A stretch of 51,567 nucleotides of DNA from Mycobacterium sp. (GTDB lineage Bacteria; Actinomycetota; Actinomycetes; Mycobacteriales; Mycobacteriaceae). Below the pieces are notes generated by a model. The model did no database searches. It was not told the origin of the DNA and worked only from the letters and a program-made list of their open reading frames with translations. The position numbers and the translations under genes are program-made. Where the stretch lies: NCBI GenBank assembly GCA_020438905.1, contig JAGQTQ010000002.1, positions 39,415 to 90,981 of the forward strand, read 5' to 3'. Below, one piece after another: positions 42,930 through 51,170 of the stretch; the stretch's first letter is position 1, and each line of letters starts with the position of its first letter.

Positions 42930-43741
42930 ACGCCCCGGAACGGTTTGAGCGGACCGACCCGCCACAGCGCCGGGAAGGCCTTTTGGAAGAACGGTCCCCG
43001 ACCCGCCGGCATCGGGATGTCGCGCACGGCCTTGAGCCCGGGGATCCTGCCGACGAGAGCCGACAATTGGCCGATCGAGAGGCTGAACGGCATGGGGGGC
43101 ACCCGGTAGTGCCGGGAGGCCCGGATGCCCTTCGGGGCAAGTTTCTTGACGATCGTCGGCGGCAGGTCGAAGAACATCTGGCCACCGGGAAAACGCTTGG
43201 CGCACTGCGTTATCAGATCCATCGCCTGCTCGGGTTGCAGATACATCAGCAGGCCCTCGGCGGTGATGAAGACACCCTCGCCGGTGTCGATGCTGTCCAT
43301 CCAGCTGTAGTCCAGCGCGGACTGCGCGATGGTGGAGACGCGCTCGGAAGCGGGCAGTAACTTCTGGCGAAGTTCGATCACGGGAGGCAGGTCGATCGAG
43401 ACCCAGCGGAACTGCGCGTCCGGCACAGCGGCGTCCAGACGCCAGAAGCTGGTCTGGAAGCCCTCGGCGAGCGCGACGACGGTGGCCCGCGGATGGCTGC
43501 GCAGATAGTCGGCGGTGCACCGGTCGGCGGCCAGGGACCGCAGCGCCATCTCCTGGCCCTTGCGGCCGAATTTGTCGTAATCGACACCGGGGTAGGACCC
43601 CAGCGCGTCGCGTAGCCGGATGGCCATCGGGTCGTCGATGATCGCGTCCGGCAGCGCGGCCTGGTGCGCGCGGCCGTTGAGGGTCAGCAGGGCGGTCTCG
43701 GAAACACCGGTGAGTATGGATCCGTCGGCTGCGGGGGGCAT
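42905..43741 (-). CDS. Leucine carboxyl methyltransferase-family O-methyltransferase (Rv1153c type)
   Basis: This 278-aa protein belongs to the LCMT-like/SAM O-methyltransferase family common in mycobacteria. Features include [23 protein letters not shown] and [11 protein letters not shown], which form the SAM pocket. The natural substrate is unknown. ATG 43741 is supported by a TAAATT hexamer 6 nt upstream. It overlaps the GntR gene tail to tail by 25 bp and is divergent from the Rv1155-like gene. Confidence 0.88.
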   Translation of the reverse strand: MPPAADGSILTGVSETALLTLNGRAHQAALPDAIIDDPMAIRLRDALGSYPGVDYDKFGRKGQEMALRSLAADRCTADYLRSHPRATVVALAEGFQTSFWRLDAAVPDAQFRWVSIDLPPVIELRQKLLPASERVSTIAQSALDYSWMDSIDTGEGVFITAEGLLMYLQPEQAMDLITQCAKRFPGGQMFFDLPPTIVKKLAPKGIRASRHYRVPPMPFSLSIGQLSALVGRIPGLKAVRDIPMPAGRGPFFQKAFPALWRVGPLKPFRGVYALLEFG

Positions 43742-43747
43742 GACCCC

Positions 43748-43753
43748 AATTTA
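43748..43753 (-). promoter_or_regulatory. -10 hexamer TAAATT (minus strand)
   Basis: Ends 6 nt before ATG 43741. Confidence 0.55.
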
Positions 43754-43788
43754 CCTTCGGGCGCCAGAACCACCGTTGCGCCCGGCAG

Positions 43789-44272
<484 letters not shown>

Positions 44273-44280
44273 GCCTGGAG

Positions 44281-44286
44281 TAGTTT
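44281..44286 (+). promoter_or_regulatory. -10 hexamer TAGTTT
   Basis: Ends 6 nt before ATG 44293. Confidence 0.6.
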
Positions 44287-44292
44287 GCGGGT

Positions 44293-44469
44293 ATGGCCGA
44301 CGCAGAGCCCGAACCGCAGGACGAGACCAAGCGCAAGTTCCGGGAGGCGCTGGAGCGCAAGAAGGCCAACCAGGGCGGCGGTTCCGGTCGCTCGGGCGGG
44401 GGTGCCAAGCAGTCCCACGCCCACGGTCCGGCCGAGCAACGTCGCACCTTCCGGCGAAAGAGCGGCTGA
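44293..44469 (+). CDS. DUF5302-type small protein (58 aa)
   Basis: A 58-codon frame begins MADAEPEPQDETKRKFREAL and continues with a charged helix, a Gly/Ser-rich stretch and a basic end (RRTFRRKSG). This layout is that of the actinobacterial DUF5302 family, short proteins of unknown role. The TAGTTT hexamer at leaderless spacing and G/C-ending codons support it as real. It converges on the symporter gene, 10 bp away. Confidence 0.75.
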   Translation: MADAEPEPQDETKRKFREALERKKANQGGGSGRSGGGAKQSHAHGPAEQRRTFRRKSG

Positions 44470-44479
44470 CCGGCTCAGC

Positions 44480-46108
44480 TCAGTGGTGGGTGGCCTTCTC
44501 GGCGCCCACCCCGGTCAGCGACCGCACCTCCATCTCGGCGTTGCGCGCCGGATCCCCGTTGTCGCGGGACGTCAGCGTCCCGACGATGCCGAGGAGGAAT
44601 GCCAGCGGGATCGACACGATGCCGGGGTTGGACAGCGGGAACCAGTGGAAGTCCACCCCTGGGAGCATCGCGCTCTTGGACCCGGACACCGCGGGGGAGA
44701 ACACGATCAGCACGATGCAGCTGATCAACCCGCCGTACATACTCCACAGCGCCCCGCGGGTGTTGAATCGACGCCAGTACAACGAGTACAGGATGGTCGG
44801 CAGGTTCGCCGAGGCCGCCACCGCGAACGCCAGGGCGACCAGGAACGCCACGTTCTGCCCGTTGGCCAGGATTCCCAGAGCGATCGCCGCCACGCCGAGC
44901 ACCACTGCGGTGATGCGCGAGACCCGCACCTGCTCGTCCTCGGTGACATCGTGGGACTTCAGCACGCTGGCGTAGACGTCGTGTGCGAAGGACGCCGAGG
45001 CGGTGATGGTAAGCCCGGCCACTACGGCCAGGATGGTCGCGAATGCCACCGCCGAGATGATCCCGAGCAGGATCACCCCGCCGAGTTCGAAGGCCAGCAA
45101 CGGGGCGGCCGAATTCTGCCCACCCGGCGCGCCGAGGATGCGGTCGGGCCCGACGATGGCGGCAGCGCCATAGCCCAGGGCCAGGGTGAAAAGGTAGAAG
45201 GCGCCGATCAGGCTGATTGCCCAGACCACTGAGCGGCGGGCCTCCTTGGCGGTCGGCACGGTGTAGAAGCGCATCAACACATGCGGAAGGCCGGCGGTGC
45301 CCAGCACCAGGGCCAGACCCAGCGACAGCAGGTTGATCTTGGAGGTGGTCGAGCCCCCGTACTGGGCACCCGGGGCCAGCACGTCCCGCCCGGCGACGCC
45401 CTTGGTGGTGGACTCGTGGATCATGTCCTGGGCCTTGCCGAGGATCTCCGAGAAGTTCAACCCGAACTTGGCCAGTACCAGAATCGTCATGAAGGCGGCC
45501 CCGGCGATCAGCAGGACGGCCTTGATGATCTGCACCCAGGTGGTGCCCTTCATGCCGCCGATGAGCACGTAGACGATCATCAGCACGCCGACGATGGCGA
45601 TCACGACCGATTGGGCGAAGCGGCCGTTGATGTCGAGCAGAAGTGCGACCAGACCGCCGGCGCCGGCCATCTGGGCCAGCAGGTAGAACAGCGACACCGC
45701 CATCGTCGAGGTTGCGGCGGCAAGTCGAACCGGCCGCTGCCGCAGCCGGAAGCTGAGCACGTCGGCCATGGTGAATTTGCCGGTGTTGCGCAGCAATTCG
45801 GCCACCAGCAGCAGTGCCACCAGCCAGGCCACCAGGAAGCCGATCGAGTACAGGAAGCCGTCGTAGCCGTAGACCGCGATCGCGCCGGCGATCCCGAGGA
45901 AGCTTGCTGCCGAGAGGTAGTCGCCGGCGATCGCGATACCGTTCTGCGGCCCGGAGAACGCGTGTCCGGCGGTGAAGAACTCGGTGGCGTTGGTGTTGGT
46001 GCGGCCGGCCCGGATGACGATGACCAGGGTGACGATGACGAAGGCGACGAAGATGCTGATGTTGACGATCGGGTTGCCGGTCTGACTGCCGGCGGCCAGC
46101 ACGCTCAC
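44480..46108 (-). CDS. Sodium:solute symporter, cation/acetate symporter type (ActP-like)
   Basis: This 542-aa SSS-family transporter has about 13 membrane segments with GIAIAGDYLSAASFLGIAGA and GTAGLPHVLMRFYTVP, both typical of ActP/MctP acetate or monocarboxylate carriers. GTG 46108 overlaps the DUF485 stop (GTGA), which favours it over the TTG at 46120. DUF485 followed by actP is the conserved bacterial arrangement. It should import acetate, pyruvate or a similar acid; which one cannot be told. Confidence 0.9.
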   Translation of the reverse strand: MSVLAAGSQTGNPIVNISIFVAFVIVTLVIVIRAGRTNTNATEFFTAGHAFSGPQNGIAIAGDYLSAASFLGIAGAIAVYGYDGFLYSIGFLVAWLVALLLVAELLRNTGKFTMADVLSFRLRQRPVRLAAATSTMAVSLFYLLAQMAGAGGLVALLLDINGRFAQSVVIAIVGVLMIVYVLIGGMKGTTWVQIIKAVLLIAGAAFMTILVLAKFGLNFSEILGKAQDMIHESTTKGVAGRDVLAPGAQYGGSTTSKINLLSLGLALVLGTAGLPHVLMRFYTVPTAKEARRSVVWAISLIGAFYLFTLALGYGAAAIVGPDRILGAPGGQNSAAPLLAFELGGVILLGIISAVAFATILAVVAGLTITASASFAHDVYASVLKSHDVTEDEQVRVSRITAVVLGVAAIALGILANGQNVAFLVALAFAVAASANLPTILYSLYWRRFNTRGALWSMYGGLISCIVLIVFSPAVSGSKSAMLPGVDFHWFPLSNPGIVSIPLAFLLGIVGTLTSRDNGDPARNAEMEVRSLTGVGAEKATHH

Positions 46109-46455
46109 TGCTGGCTCCAATGCATCTCGTTGCGGATGGCTTCGGCGCGCGGGTCGAGCTCGCGGTTGGCGAACCGGACGTAGATCCCGGTGATCAGGAA
46201 GGTCGTCAGGAACTGGCCGAGGCCGAGAAGCAGTCCGACGTTGATGTTGCCCCAGACCCGGGTGGCCATGAAGTCATGGGCGAAGGCACCCAGCAGCACA
46301 TAGCTCGCGTACCAGATCAGGAAGAAGGCGGTGGTCGGGAACACGAAGCGGCGCAGCCGGCTGCGCAGTTCGGCGAACTCCGGGCTGGCCTGGACCGCCA
46401 GGTAGTCCGCCCCGCTGGGCGACGGGGTCTGGGTTGTGGACACGACGTTTCTCAT
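46105..46455 (-). CDS. DUF485 membrane protein, symporter partner
   Basis: This 116-aa protein has two membrane segments (FVFPTTAFFLIWYASYVLLG and NVGLLLGLGQFLTTFLITG) separated by a short charged loop, the DUF485 pattern of YjcH, which accompanies actP. ATG 46455 is the likely start, with GTG 46443 as an alternative. It overlaps the symporter gene by 4 bp. A CGCTGT-N5-ACAGCG inverted repeat (46469-46485) lies 14 bp upstream of the start and may be its operator. Confidence 0.87.
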   Translation of the reverse strand: MRNVVSTTQTPSPSGADYLAVQASPEFAELRSRLRRFVFPTTAFFLIWYASYVLLGAFAHDFMATRVWGNINVGLLLGLGQFLTTFLITGIYVRFANRELDPRAEAIRNEMHWSQQ

Positions 46456-46528
46456 CTCACTTGCCGGGCGCTGTTGACGACAGCGTAGGCAGTCGCGGCG
46501 GCCTCCACTGTGCGAATGCGGCGGGAAC

Positions 46529-47362
46529 CTATCGGTGCGACACCATGACTGCCAGGACCACAACGAGATAGCAGAGGAACAGCCGGAACTGGATGGGTTC
46601 GGGAATGCGGTGGGAGATCCCGACGCCGAGGGGCGAGCCCAGAAGGGCTCCCACGGTCATACCCGCAAACGCAGGGAGGTAGACGTATCCGATTGTGGCG
46701 GCGGGCAGTCCGGTGGCATCGAGGCCGCCGAGCATGTAACCGACGCCGGCGCCGATGCCGATCACCGCCGACAATGCGGCTGCAACGGCGGATGCCTTTT
46801 GTATTCGATAGCCGGCCGCTTGCAGGTAGGGAACCGTGACCGTCGCCGCACCGGCTCCGAGCAGCGAACCGGTCAGACCGGTGGTGAACCCGGAAGCCAG
46901 CCGGCTGGCCGGGGAGGGCATGACCGGTTCACCGCTCGCCTGGCCGTTTTCTCTGGCGCTCTTGGCTTTTCGGTAGTGCCGGTGAAGAGCCCGCGCGATC
47001 ATGTACACGACGAAACCCACGAAGAACACCCGCAGGGCCGGGCCGGGCAGGCGGCTTCCGGCGAGGGCACCGATTGCCGTTCCCACCGCCACCGGCGGGA
47101 GGAGATGCCAGAACAGCGGCCAGCTCATGTCTCCGCGTTTGCTGCGCAGCACAGTCGTGTAAACAGCGGTGAAGAACATCACCGCCAACGATGTCCCGAT
47201 CGACAGATGCATCACGTTCTCGGGCGCCACGCCCTGCAGTGGCAACGCCACCGCGAGCGCGGGCACGATGGTCAAGCCGCCGCCCAGTCCGAACAATCCT
47301 GAAAGCAGTCCGGCGAGAATCCCCGCGAGCAGGTAGACGAGATAGACCTCGACCCCGGTCAT
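46529..47362 (-). CDS. TauE/SafE family permease
   Basis: This 277-aa membrane protein has about eight segments in two similar halves, each with the Gly-rich signature of the family (SGLFGLGGGLTIVPAL and TGLTGSLLGAGAATVTVPYL). Members carry sulfite, sulfonates or other organic anions. The central cytoplasmic loop is basic. Codon use is slightly less GC-rich than in its neighbours. It lies 73 bp upstream of the DUF485 gene on the same strand, so co-transcription is possible. Confidence 0.85.
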   Translation of the reverse strand: MTGVEVYLVYLLAGILAGLLSGLFGLGGGLTIVPALAVALPLQGVAPENVMHLSIGTSLAVMFFTAVYTTVLRSKRGDMSWPLFWHLLPPVAVGTAIGALAGSRLPGPALRVFFVGFVVYMIARALHRHYRKAKSARENGQASGEPVMPSPASRLASGFTTGLTGSLLGAGAATVTVPYLQAAGYRIQKASAVAAALSAVIGIGAGVGYMLGGLDATGLPAATIGYVYLPAFAGMTVGALLGSPLGVGISHRIPEPIQFRLFLCYLVVVLAVMVSHR

Positions 47363-47513
47363 CGAGGGCCGCCGACGGTGGGTTCGCCTGCGATCTCGCG
47401 CGGCGCACCGTTGTCGAGCACCGGACAATCATGGCCTACCGGGCCGCAGTGCGCACGGTTCCCGGGCTTCCTCGGCCGCGAGCGCAGCCTCATCCGCGGG
47501 GTGGGGCTCCCGA

Positions 47514-47519
47514 TAGGCT
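47514..47519 (+). promoter_or_regulatory. -10 hexamer TAGGCT
   Basis: Ends 7 nt before ATG 47527, deciding the start against the longer open frame. Confidence 0.6.
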
Positions 47520-47526
47520 CGCAGGC

Positions 47527-48096
47527 ATGACGGTGAAGCTTTGCCTGGCCCAGGAACCCGAGGCTGACAAGCTCCTCGCGGACGACCCGTTCGCGCTGCT
47601 GCTCGGGATGTTGCTCGATCAGCAGATCCCGATGGAGACCGCATTCGCCGGGCCCCGCAAGATCGCCGACCGGCTCGGCGGACTCGATCCCGAGCTGATC
47701 GCCGTCTGCGATCCGGCGGACTTCGCCGCTCTTTGCGCGCAAACCCCTGCGGTGCACCGGTTTCCGGGTTCGATGGCCAAGCGGATCCAGGATCTGGCCG
47801 GCGAGATCGTCGAAACCTACGCCGGTGACGTAACCGGCTTGTGGACCCTGGACGACCCAGATGGCCCCGAGGTGTTGCGGCGGCTGCGGGCGCTGCCCGG
47901 GTTCGGGGAGCAGAAGGCGAGGATCTTCCTGGCGCTGCTGGGCAAGCAGTACGGGGTGACCCCGCCGGGTTGGCGCGCCGCGGCCGGCGACTACGGCCGG
48001 GCTGGAACCCACATGTCGGTCGCCGATGTGGTGGACCGGGCCTCGCTGGATGAGGTGCGCGCCTACAAGAAGAAGATGAAAGCCGCGAAGGTGTGA
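47527..48096 (+). CDS. HhH-GPD-type DNA glycosylase-like protein (Rv1156 type)
   Basis: This 189-aa protein has the helix-hairpin-helix element LRALPGFGEQKARIFLALLGK near 120-140 and an N-terminal FALLLGMLLDQQIP helix, as in the HhH-GPD base-excision superfamily. The Lys/Asp catalytic pair of typical glycosylases is not clear, so enzymatic activity is uncertain. It is collinear with Rv1156. The DUF1059 gene follows after 49 bp. Confidence 0.85.
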   Translation: MTVKLCLAQEPEADKLLADDPFALLLGMLLDQQIPMETAFAGPRKIADRLGGLDPELIAVCDPADFAALCAQTPAVHRFPGSMAKRIQDLAGEIVETYAGDVTGLWTLDDPDGPEVLRRLRALPGFGEQKARIFLALLGKQYGVTPPGWRAAAGDYGRAGTHMSVADVVDRASLDEVRAYKKKMKAAKV

Positions 48097-48145
48097 ACCC
48101 CGGTCGGCTACCGCGCAAGCCTCGGTGAGGGCATAGTTAGCAGCT

Positions 48146-48292
48146 ATGAAGACTCATCTGAACTGCCCGTGCGGCGAAGCGATCCGGGGCAAGGACGAGG
48201 ATGAACTGGTCGAACTGGCCCAGGCGCACCTGGCCGAGGCGCACCCGGGCATGAAGTACGAGCGCGAGCACATCCTGTTCATGGCCTACTGA
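48146..48292 (+). CDS. DUF1059 small protein (48 aa)
   Basis: A 48-codon frame, starting MKTHLNCPCGEAIRGKDEDE and ending ILFMAY, has the CxC metal-ligand-like start and the HLAEAHPG His pair typical of DUF1059, a small zinc-finger-like family. The 3' third is duplicated as a remnant at 49010-49045, which shows that a tandem duplication began inside this gene. Confidence 0.8.
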   Translation: MKTHLNCPCGEAIRGKDEDELVELAQAHLAEAHPGMKYEREHILFMAY

Positions 48293-48394
48293 CGTCTGGC
48301 TGTCCGGGCTGGATTGCGCCCGTACCGGGGTCGTTCGTCGCGGCGGCGTTGTACCGTCCTGGGACTCCCACTACCAGTCGGACGGAGAAGGCCG

Positions 48395-48910
48395 ATGGCG
48401 TACCGGTTGGCTCGATTGATCATTGCCGGCGCTCTCGGCGCCGGTGCCGTCACCGTTGGCGCGGACGTCGCGCGCGCGGACCCGCCACCGCCTCCCGTTG
48501 AGCCGGCGCCACCGTCCCCGGATCCGTCGTCCCAGGATCCGGCGACACAGGATCCGGCGACACAGGATCCGGCGACACAGGACCCGCCGATGCCGCCGGC
48601 GCCCTTCCCGGTCGCTGCGTGGTGGTGGCCGTCGGTCTTCCCGAAATGCTGGCCGGCCTGGGTGCCGCCCGGGGAGCCCGCACCGCCGGCGGGTGATGTT
48701 CAAGTGGGAATGTTCAAGGTCCCCTTCTCGCCGTGCCCGGCTCCGCCGGCACCCCCGCCCGGACAGCCGTACCCGCCGCTGCCGCCACCACCGCCCCCGT
48801 ATCCGGGGTGCAACTGGAACCACAACTTCGGTCTCTGTGTTCCCGGTCAGGAACTCTGGGGGCCGTTGCCGCCGGGCTACTACGGACCGCAGAGTTGGTA
48901 CCCGCACTGA
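48395..48910 (+). CDS. Secreted Pro-rich protein, copy 1
   Basis: This 171-aa protein has a signal peptide (MAYRLARLIIAGALGAGAVT, probable cut after DVARA), then Pro-rich sequence with four Cys (FPKCWPAW, FSPCPAPP, YPGCNW, GLCVPG) and an aromatic end, GYYGPQSWYPH. Three ATQDP pentapeptides follow the signal peptide. ATG 48395 has AGAAGG upstream; the open frame before it is not needed. It is about 90% identical to copy 2 outside the repeats. I know no function; small secreted Pro-rich proteins are common in mycobacteria. Confidence 0.8.
   Translation: MAYRLARLIIAGALGAGAVTVGADVARADPPPPPVEPAPPSPDPSSQDPATQDPATQDPATQDPPMPPAPFPVAAWWWPSVFPKCWPAWVPPGEPAPPAGDVQVGMFKVPFSPCPAPPAPPPGQPYPPLPPPPPPYPGCNWNHNFGLCVPGQELWGPLPPGYYGPQSWYPH
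48541..48585 (+). repeat. 15-bp tandem repeat, three units (ATQDP)
   Basis: Three copies of GGCGACACAGGATCC (last one ending CCC) encode ATQDP. Copy 2 of the gene has only two diverged units, so unit number changed after duplication. Confidence 0.9.
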
Positions 48911-48918
48911 TCTCAGAC

Positions 48919-49000
48919 CTAGGTGGCTGACCCGGGCTCCTCGGTGGTCAGGCCCAGGGCCCGTTCCAGTTCGGCCAGTGCCCGCTCGGTGAGCGGGATG
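48919..49000 (-). pseudogene. Detached 3' end of a WS/DGAT gene
   Basis: Read on the minus strand it encodes PLTERALAELERALG followed by LTTEEPGSAT and a TAG stop. It matches the 3' end of the gene at 49527-51071 but has no 5' part: it is a by-product of the tandem duplication. It keeps what looks like the ancestral C-terminus. Confidence 0.85.
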
Positions 49001-49009
49001 TGGCTGAAT

Positions 49010-49045
49010 TACGAGCGCGAGCCCATCCTGTTGATGGCCTGCTGA
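49010..49045 (+). pseudogene. Detached 3' end of the DUF1059 gene
   Basis: Eleven codons plus TGA (YEREPILLMAC) match the end of the gene at 48146-48292, exactly 753 bp away. It has no start and is fused to the WS/DGAT fragment at the duplication junction. Confidence 0.85.
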
Positions 49046-49147
49046 CGTCTGGCTGTCCGGGCTGGATTGCGCCCGTACCGGGGTCGTTCGTCGTGGCGGC
49101 GTTGTACCGTCCTGAGACTCCCACAATCACTCTGACGGAGAAGGCCG

Positions 49148-49609
49148 ATGGCGTACCGTTTGGCTCGATTGATCATCGTCGGCGCTCTCGGCGCCGGTGC
49201 CGTCACCGTTGGCGCGGACGTCGCGCGCGCGGACCCGCCACCGCCTCCCGTTGAGCCGGCGACCCAGGACCCGTCGACACAGGATCCGCCGATGCCGCCG
49301 GCGCCCTTCCCGGTCGCTGCGGGGATGTGGCCGTCGGTCTTCCCGAAATGCTGGCCGGCCTGGGTGCCGCCCGGGGAGCCCGCACCGCCGGCGGGCGATG
49401 TTCGAATGGGAATGTTTCAGGTCCCGCTTGCGCCGTGCCCGGCACCGCCGGCACCCCCGCCCGGACAGCCGTACCCGCCGCTGCCGCCACCACCGCCGCC
49501 GTATCCAGGATGTAGATGGGGCAGTGTCAGTCTCTGTGTTCCCGGTCAGGAGCAATGGGGCCCGTTGCCTCCGGGCTACTACGGACCGCAGAGTTGGTAC
49601 CCGCACTGA
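49148..49609 (+). CDS. Secreted Pro-rich protein, copy 2
   Basis: This 153-aa paralogue of the gene at 48395 keeps the signal peptide, the four Cys and the GYYGPQSWYPH end. It is 18 residues shorter, mainly from fewer xTQDP units, and differs at WWW to GMW and NWNHNF to RWGSVS. The upstream 100 bp, with the AGAAGG ribosome binding site, is also duplicated, so both copies should be expressed alike. Its last 83 bp are overlapped antisense by the extended WS/DGAT frame. Confidence 0.8.
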   Translation: MAYRLARLIIVGALGAGAVTVGADVARADPPPPPVEPATQDPSTQDPPMPPAPFPVAAGMWPSVFPKCWPAWVPPGEPAPPAGDVRMGMFQVPLAPCPAPPAPPPGQPYPPLPPPPPPYPGCRWGSVSLCVPGQEQWGPLPPGYYGPQSWYPH

Positions 49610-51071
49610 TCTCAGGCCTGGGTGGGTGACCCGGGCTCCTCGGTGGTGAGCCGAGGGCCCGCTCCAGTTCGGCCAGCGCCCGCTCGGTGAGCGGGATGAG
49701 TGTCTCGATATCGCCGACCACGTCGCGGTCGGCGACGTATCCGATCGCCATCTGCTCGCCGTAGGAACACACGGTGACGTTGAGCGCCATTCCGTCGTAG
49801 ATGGTGGAGACCGGATAGATCTGCTCGACGTGCGCGCCGTTGAAATACATCGACTCCTGGGGCCCGGGGACGTTCGAGATCGGGATGTTGAAGCTGGGCG
49901 GGATGCGGGTGTCGAACGGCAGCATCGCCAGGGCGATGGTCGGGCCGATCGCCGGGCCCATCGCCGCCAGCATCGCCCCGGGCCCCTGCCTGGCGACCTG
50001 GTTCTTGAGATTCTTCATCGCGTCGTGAACAAGAGTGAGCCGCTCGGCGGGGTCGGCCAGGTCGGTGCCCAGTGTGCACAGTCCCAGACCGAACTGGTTG
50101 CCGTGCCGGTCGGCGTCGGCGTCGGCGGCTGACGGGCTGCGGCCACGGACCGTCACCGGACAGATCGCCACCAGCGAGCGGCCGGGCAACTCGCCGCGGT
50201 CCTGCAGCCAGTCGCGCAGTGCTCCGGAGACGACCGCCATCACCACGTCGTTACCGGTGACGTCGGCCGCTTCCTGAATCGCCCGGAGCCGGGCCCGATT
50301 CAGGTTGGTCCCGGCTACCGCCCGGAACGGCCCGAGTTTGGTGTTGAACCGGGTTCGGGGCGCGCTGAACGGAGCAACGATGCTTCGGCTCAGAAGAGCA
50401 CCCAAAGCGGTGGCCAACTCGGTGCGGACCAGCCTTCCGGCGAGGCCGACACCCGCGGTGGCGATACCGGCGATGCCGCGCAGCGCCGAGAATGGGCCGC
50501 CCGTAATGTGTTCGGACCGGGTACCGGCTTTCCTCCCGCTTCCGGCGGCATACAGGGGAGGCATTCCGCGGCGGTCGGGGTCGGGGCTGAGCGATCCGGC
50601 GATCATCTGCATGCCGGCCACTCCGTCGACGACGATGTGGTGCACCTTTACGTAGAACGCGAACCTGCCGTCGGGCAGGCCGTCGATCAGGTAAACCATC
50701 CACAACGGGGCGGAGCGGTCCAGTCGCAGCGCATGCAGGCCCGAGACCAGCTCCCACAGATCGTCCATCTCGGCGCCCCGCGGCAGGGTTCTGCACTGGA
50801 AGTGATGCCGGATATCAAGGGCTGCGCCGCCTTCGGTGACATCGCGCCACACCCACCCGAATCCGGTGTCGAGCCCGCGGTGGGGAACCCGGCGCAACCG
50901 GGGGTCGATTTCGACGTCGGCTTCCAGCGATTCCTCGAAGAGCCGTCTGGGGTAGGTCTCGGGATCTTCGCCGGGCGGCGGAGCCAGGATCATCAGGACC
51001 GCGACATGCATTGGGCTGGAGATCAACTCGGCCGTGAGCATCAGTGAGTCGAGCGGGTCGAGCAAGAGCAC
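49527..51071 (-). CDS. Wax ester synthase/diacylglycerol O-acyltransferase
   Basis: This 514-aa WS/DGAT should transfer acyl chains from acyl-CoA to diacylglycerol or alcohols, making storage lipid. The active site HHIVVDG is at 144-150, and the family NVPGP motif is in FNIPISNVPGPQESMYFNG. GTG 51071 has GGGGAGG 5 nt upstream. The last ~40 residues (from LGSPPRSPG) are shifted in frame relative to the duplicated fragment at 48919-49000: one base is missing near 49650, so translation runs on, antisense to the Pro-rich gene. Without the shift it would end at about 49612. The catalytic core is unaffected. Confidence 0.9.
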   Translation of the reverse strand: MLLLDPLDSLMLTAELISSPMHVAVLMILAPPPGEDPETYPRRLFEESLEADVEIDPRLRRVPHRGLDTGFGWVWRDVTEGGAALDIRHHFQCRTLPRGAEMDDLWELVSGLHALRLDRSAPLWMVYLIDGLPDGRFAFYVKVHHIVVDGVAGMQMIAGSLSPDPDRRGMPPLYAAGSGRKAGTRSEHITGGPFSALRGIAGIATAGVGLAGRLVRTELATALGALLSRSIVAPFSAPRTRFNTKLGPFRAVAGTNLNRARLRAIQEAADVTGNDVVMAVVSGALRDWLQDRGELPGRSLVAICPVTVRGRSPSAADADADRHGNQFGLGLCTLGTDLADPAERLTLVHDAMKNLKNQVARQGPGAMLAAMGPAIGPTIALAMLPFDTRIPPSFNIPISNVPGPQESMYFNGAHVEQIYPVSTIYDGMALNVTVCSYGEQMAIGYVADRDVVGDIETLIPLTERALAELERALGSPPRSPGHPPRPEISAGTNSAVRSSPEATGPIAPDREHRD

Positions 51072-51170
51072 GGCGTCCTCCCCGGCATCCCTCCGCGGCT
51101 GCGGACCGGTTCGGCCTCTCAGCCTAATCCGCGCCGAGTCGGGGTACGGCGGGATCAGGGAACGACGGGA

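Larger units (their letters stand above)
48252..49698. repeat. Tandem duplication of ~0.75 kb, two units
   Basis: Unit 1 (about 48252-49000) and unit 2 (about 49005-49698) are highly similar throughout. Each holds the 3' end of the DUF1059 gene, a Pro-rich gene and the 3' end of the WS/DGAT gene. The left edges are 753 bp apart; the right edges are 698 bp apart because unit 2 has fewer internal repeats. The junction is at about 49000-49009. Confidence 0.9.
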
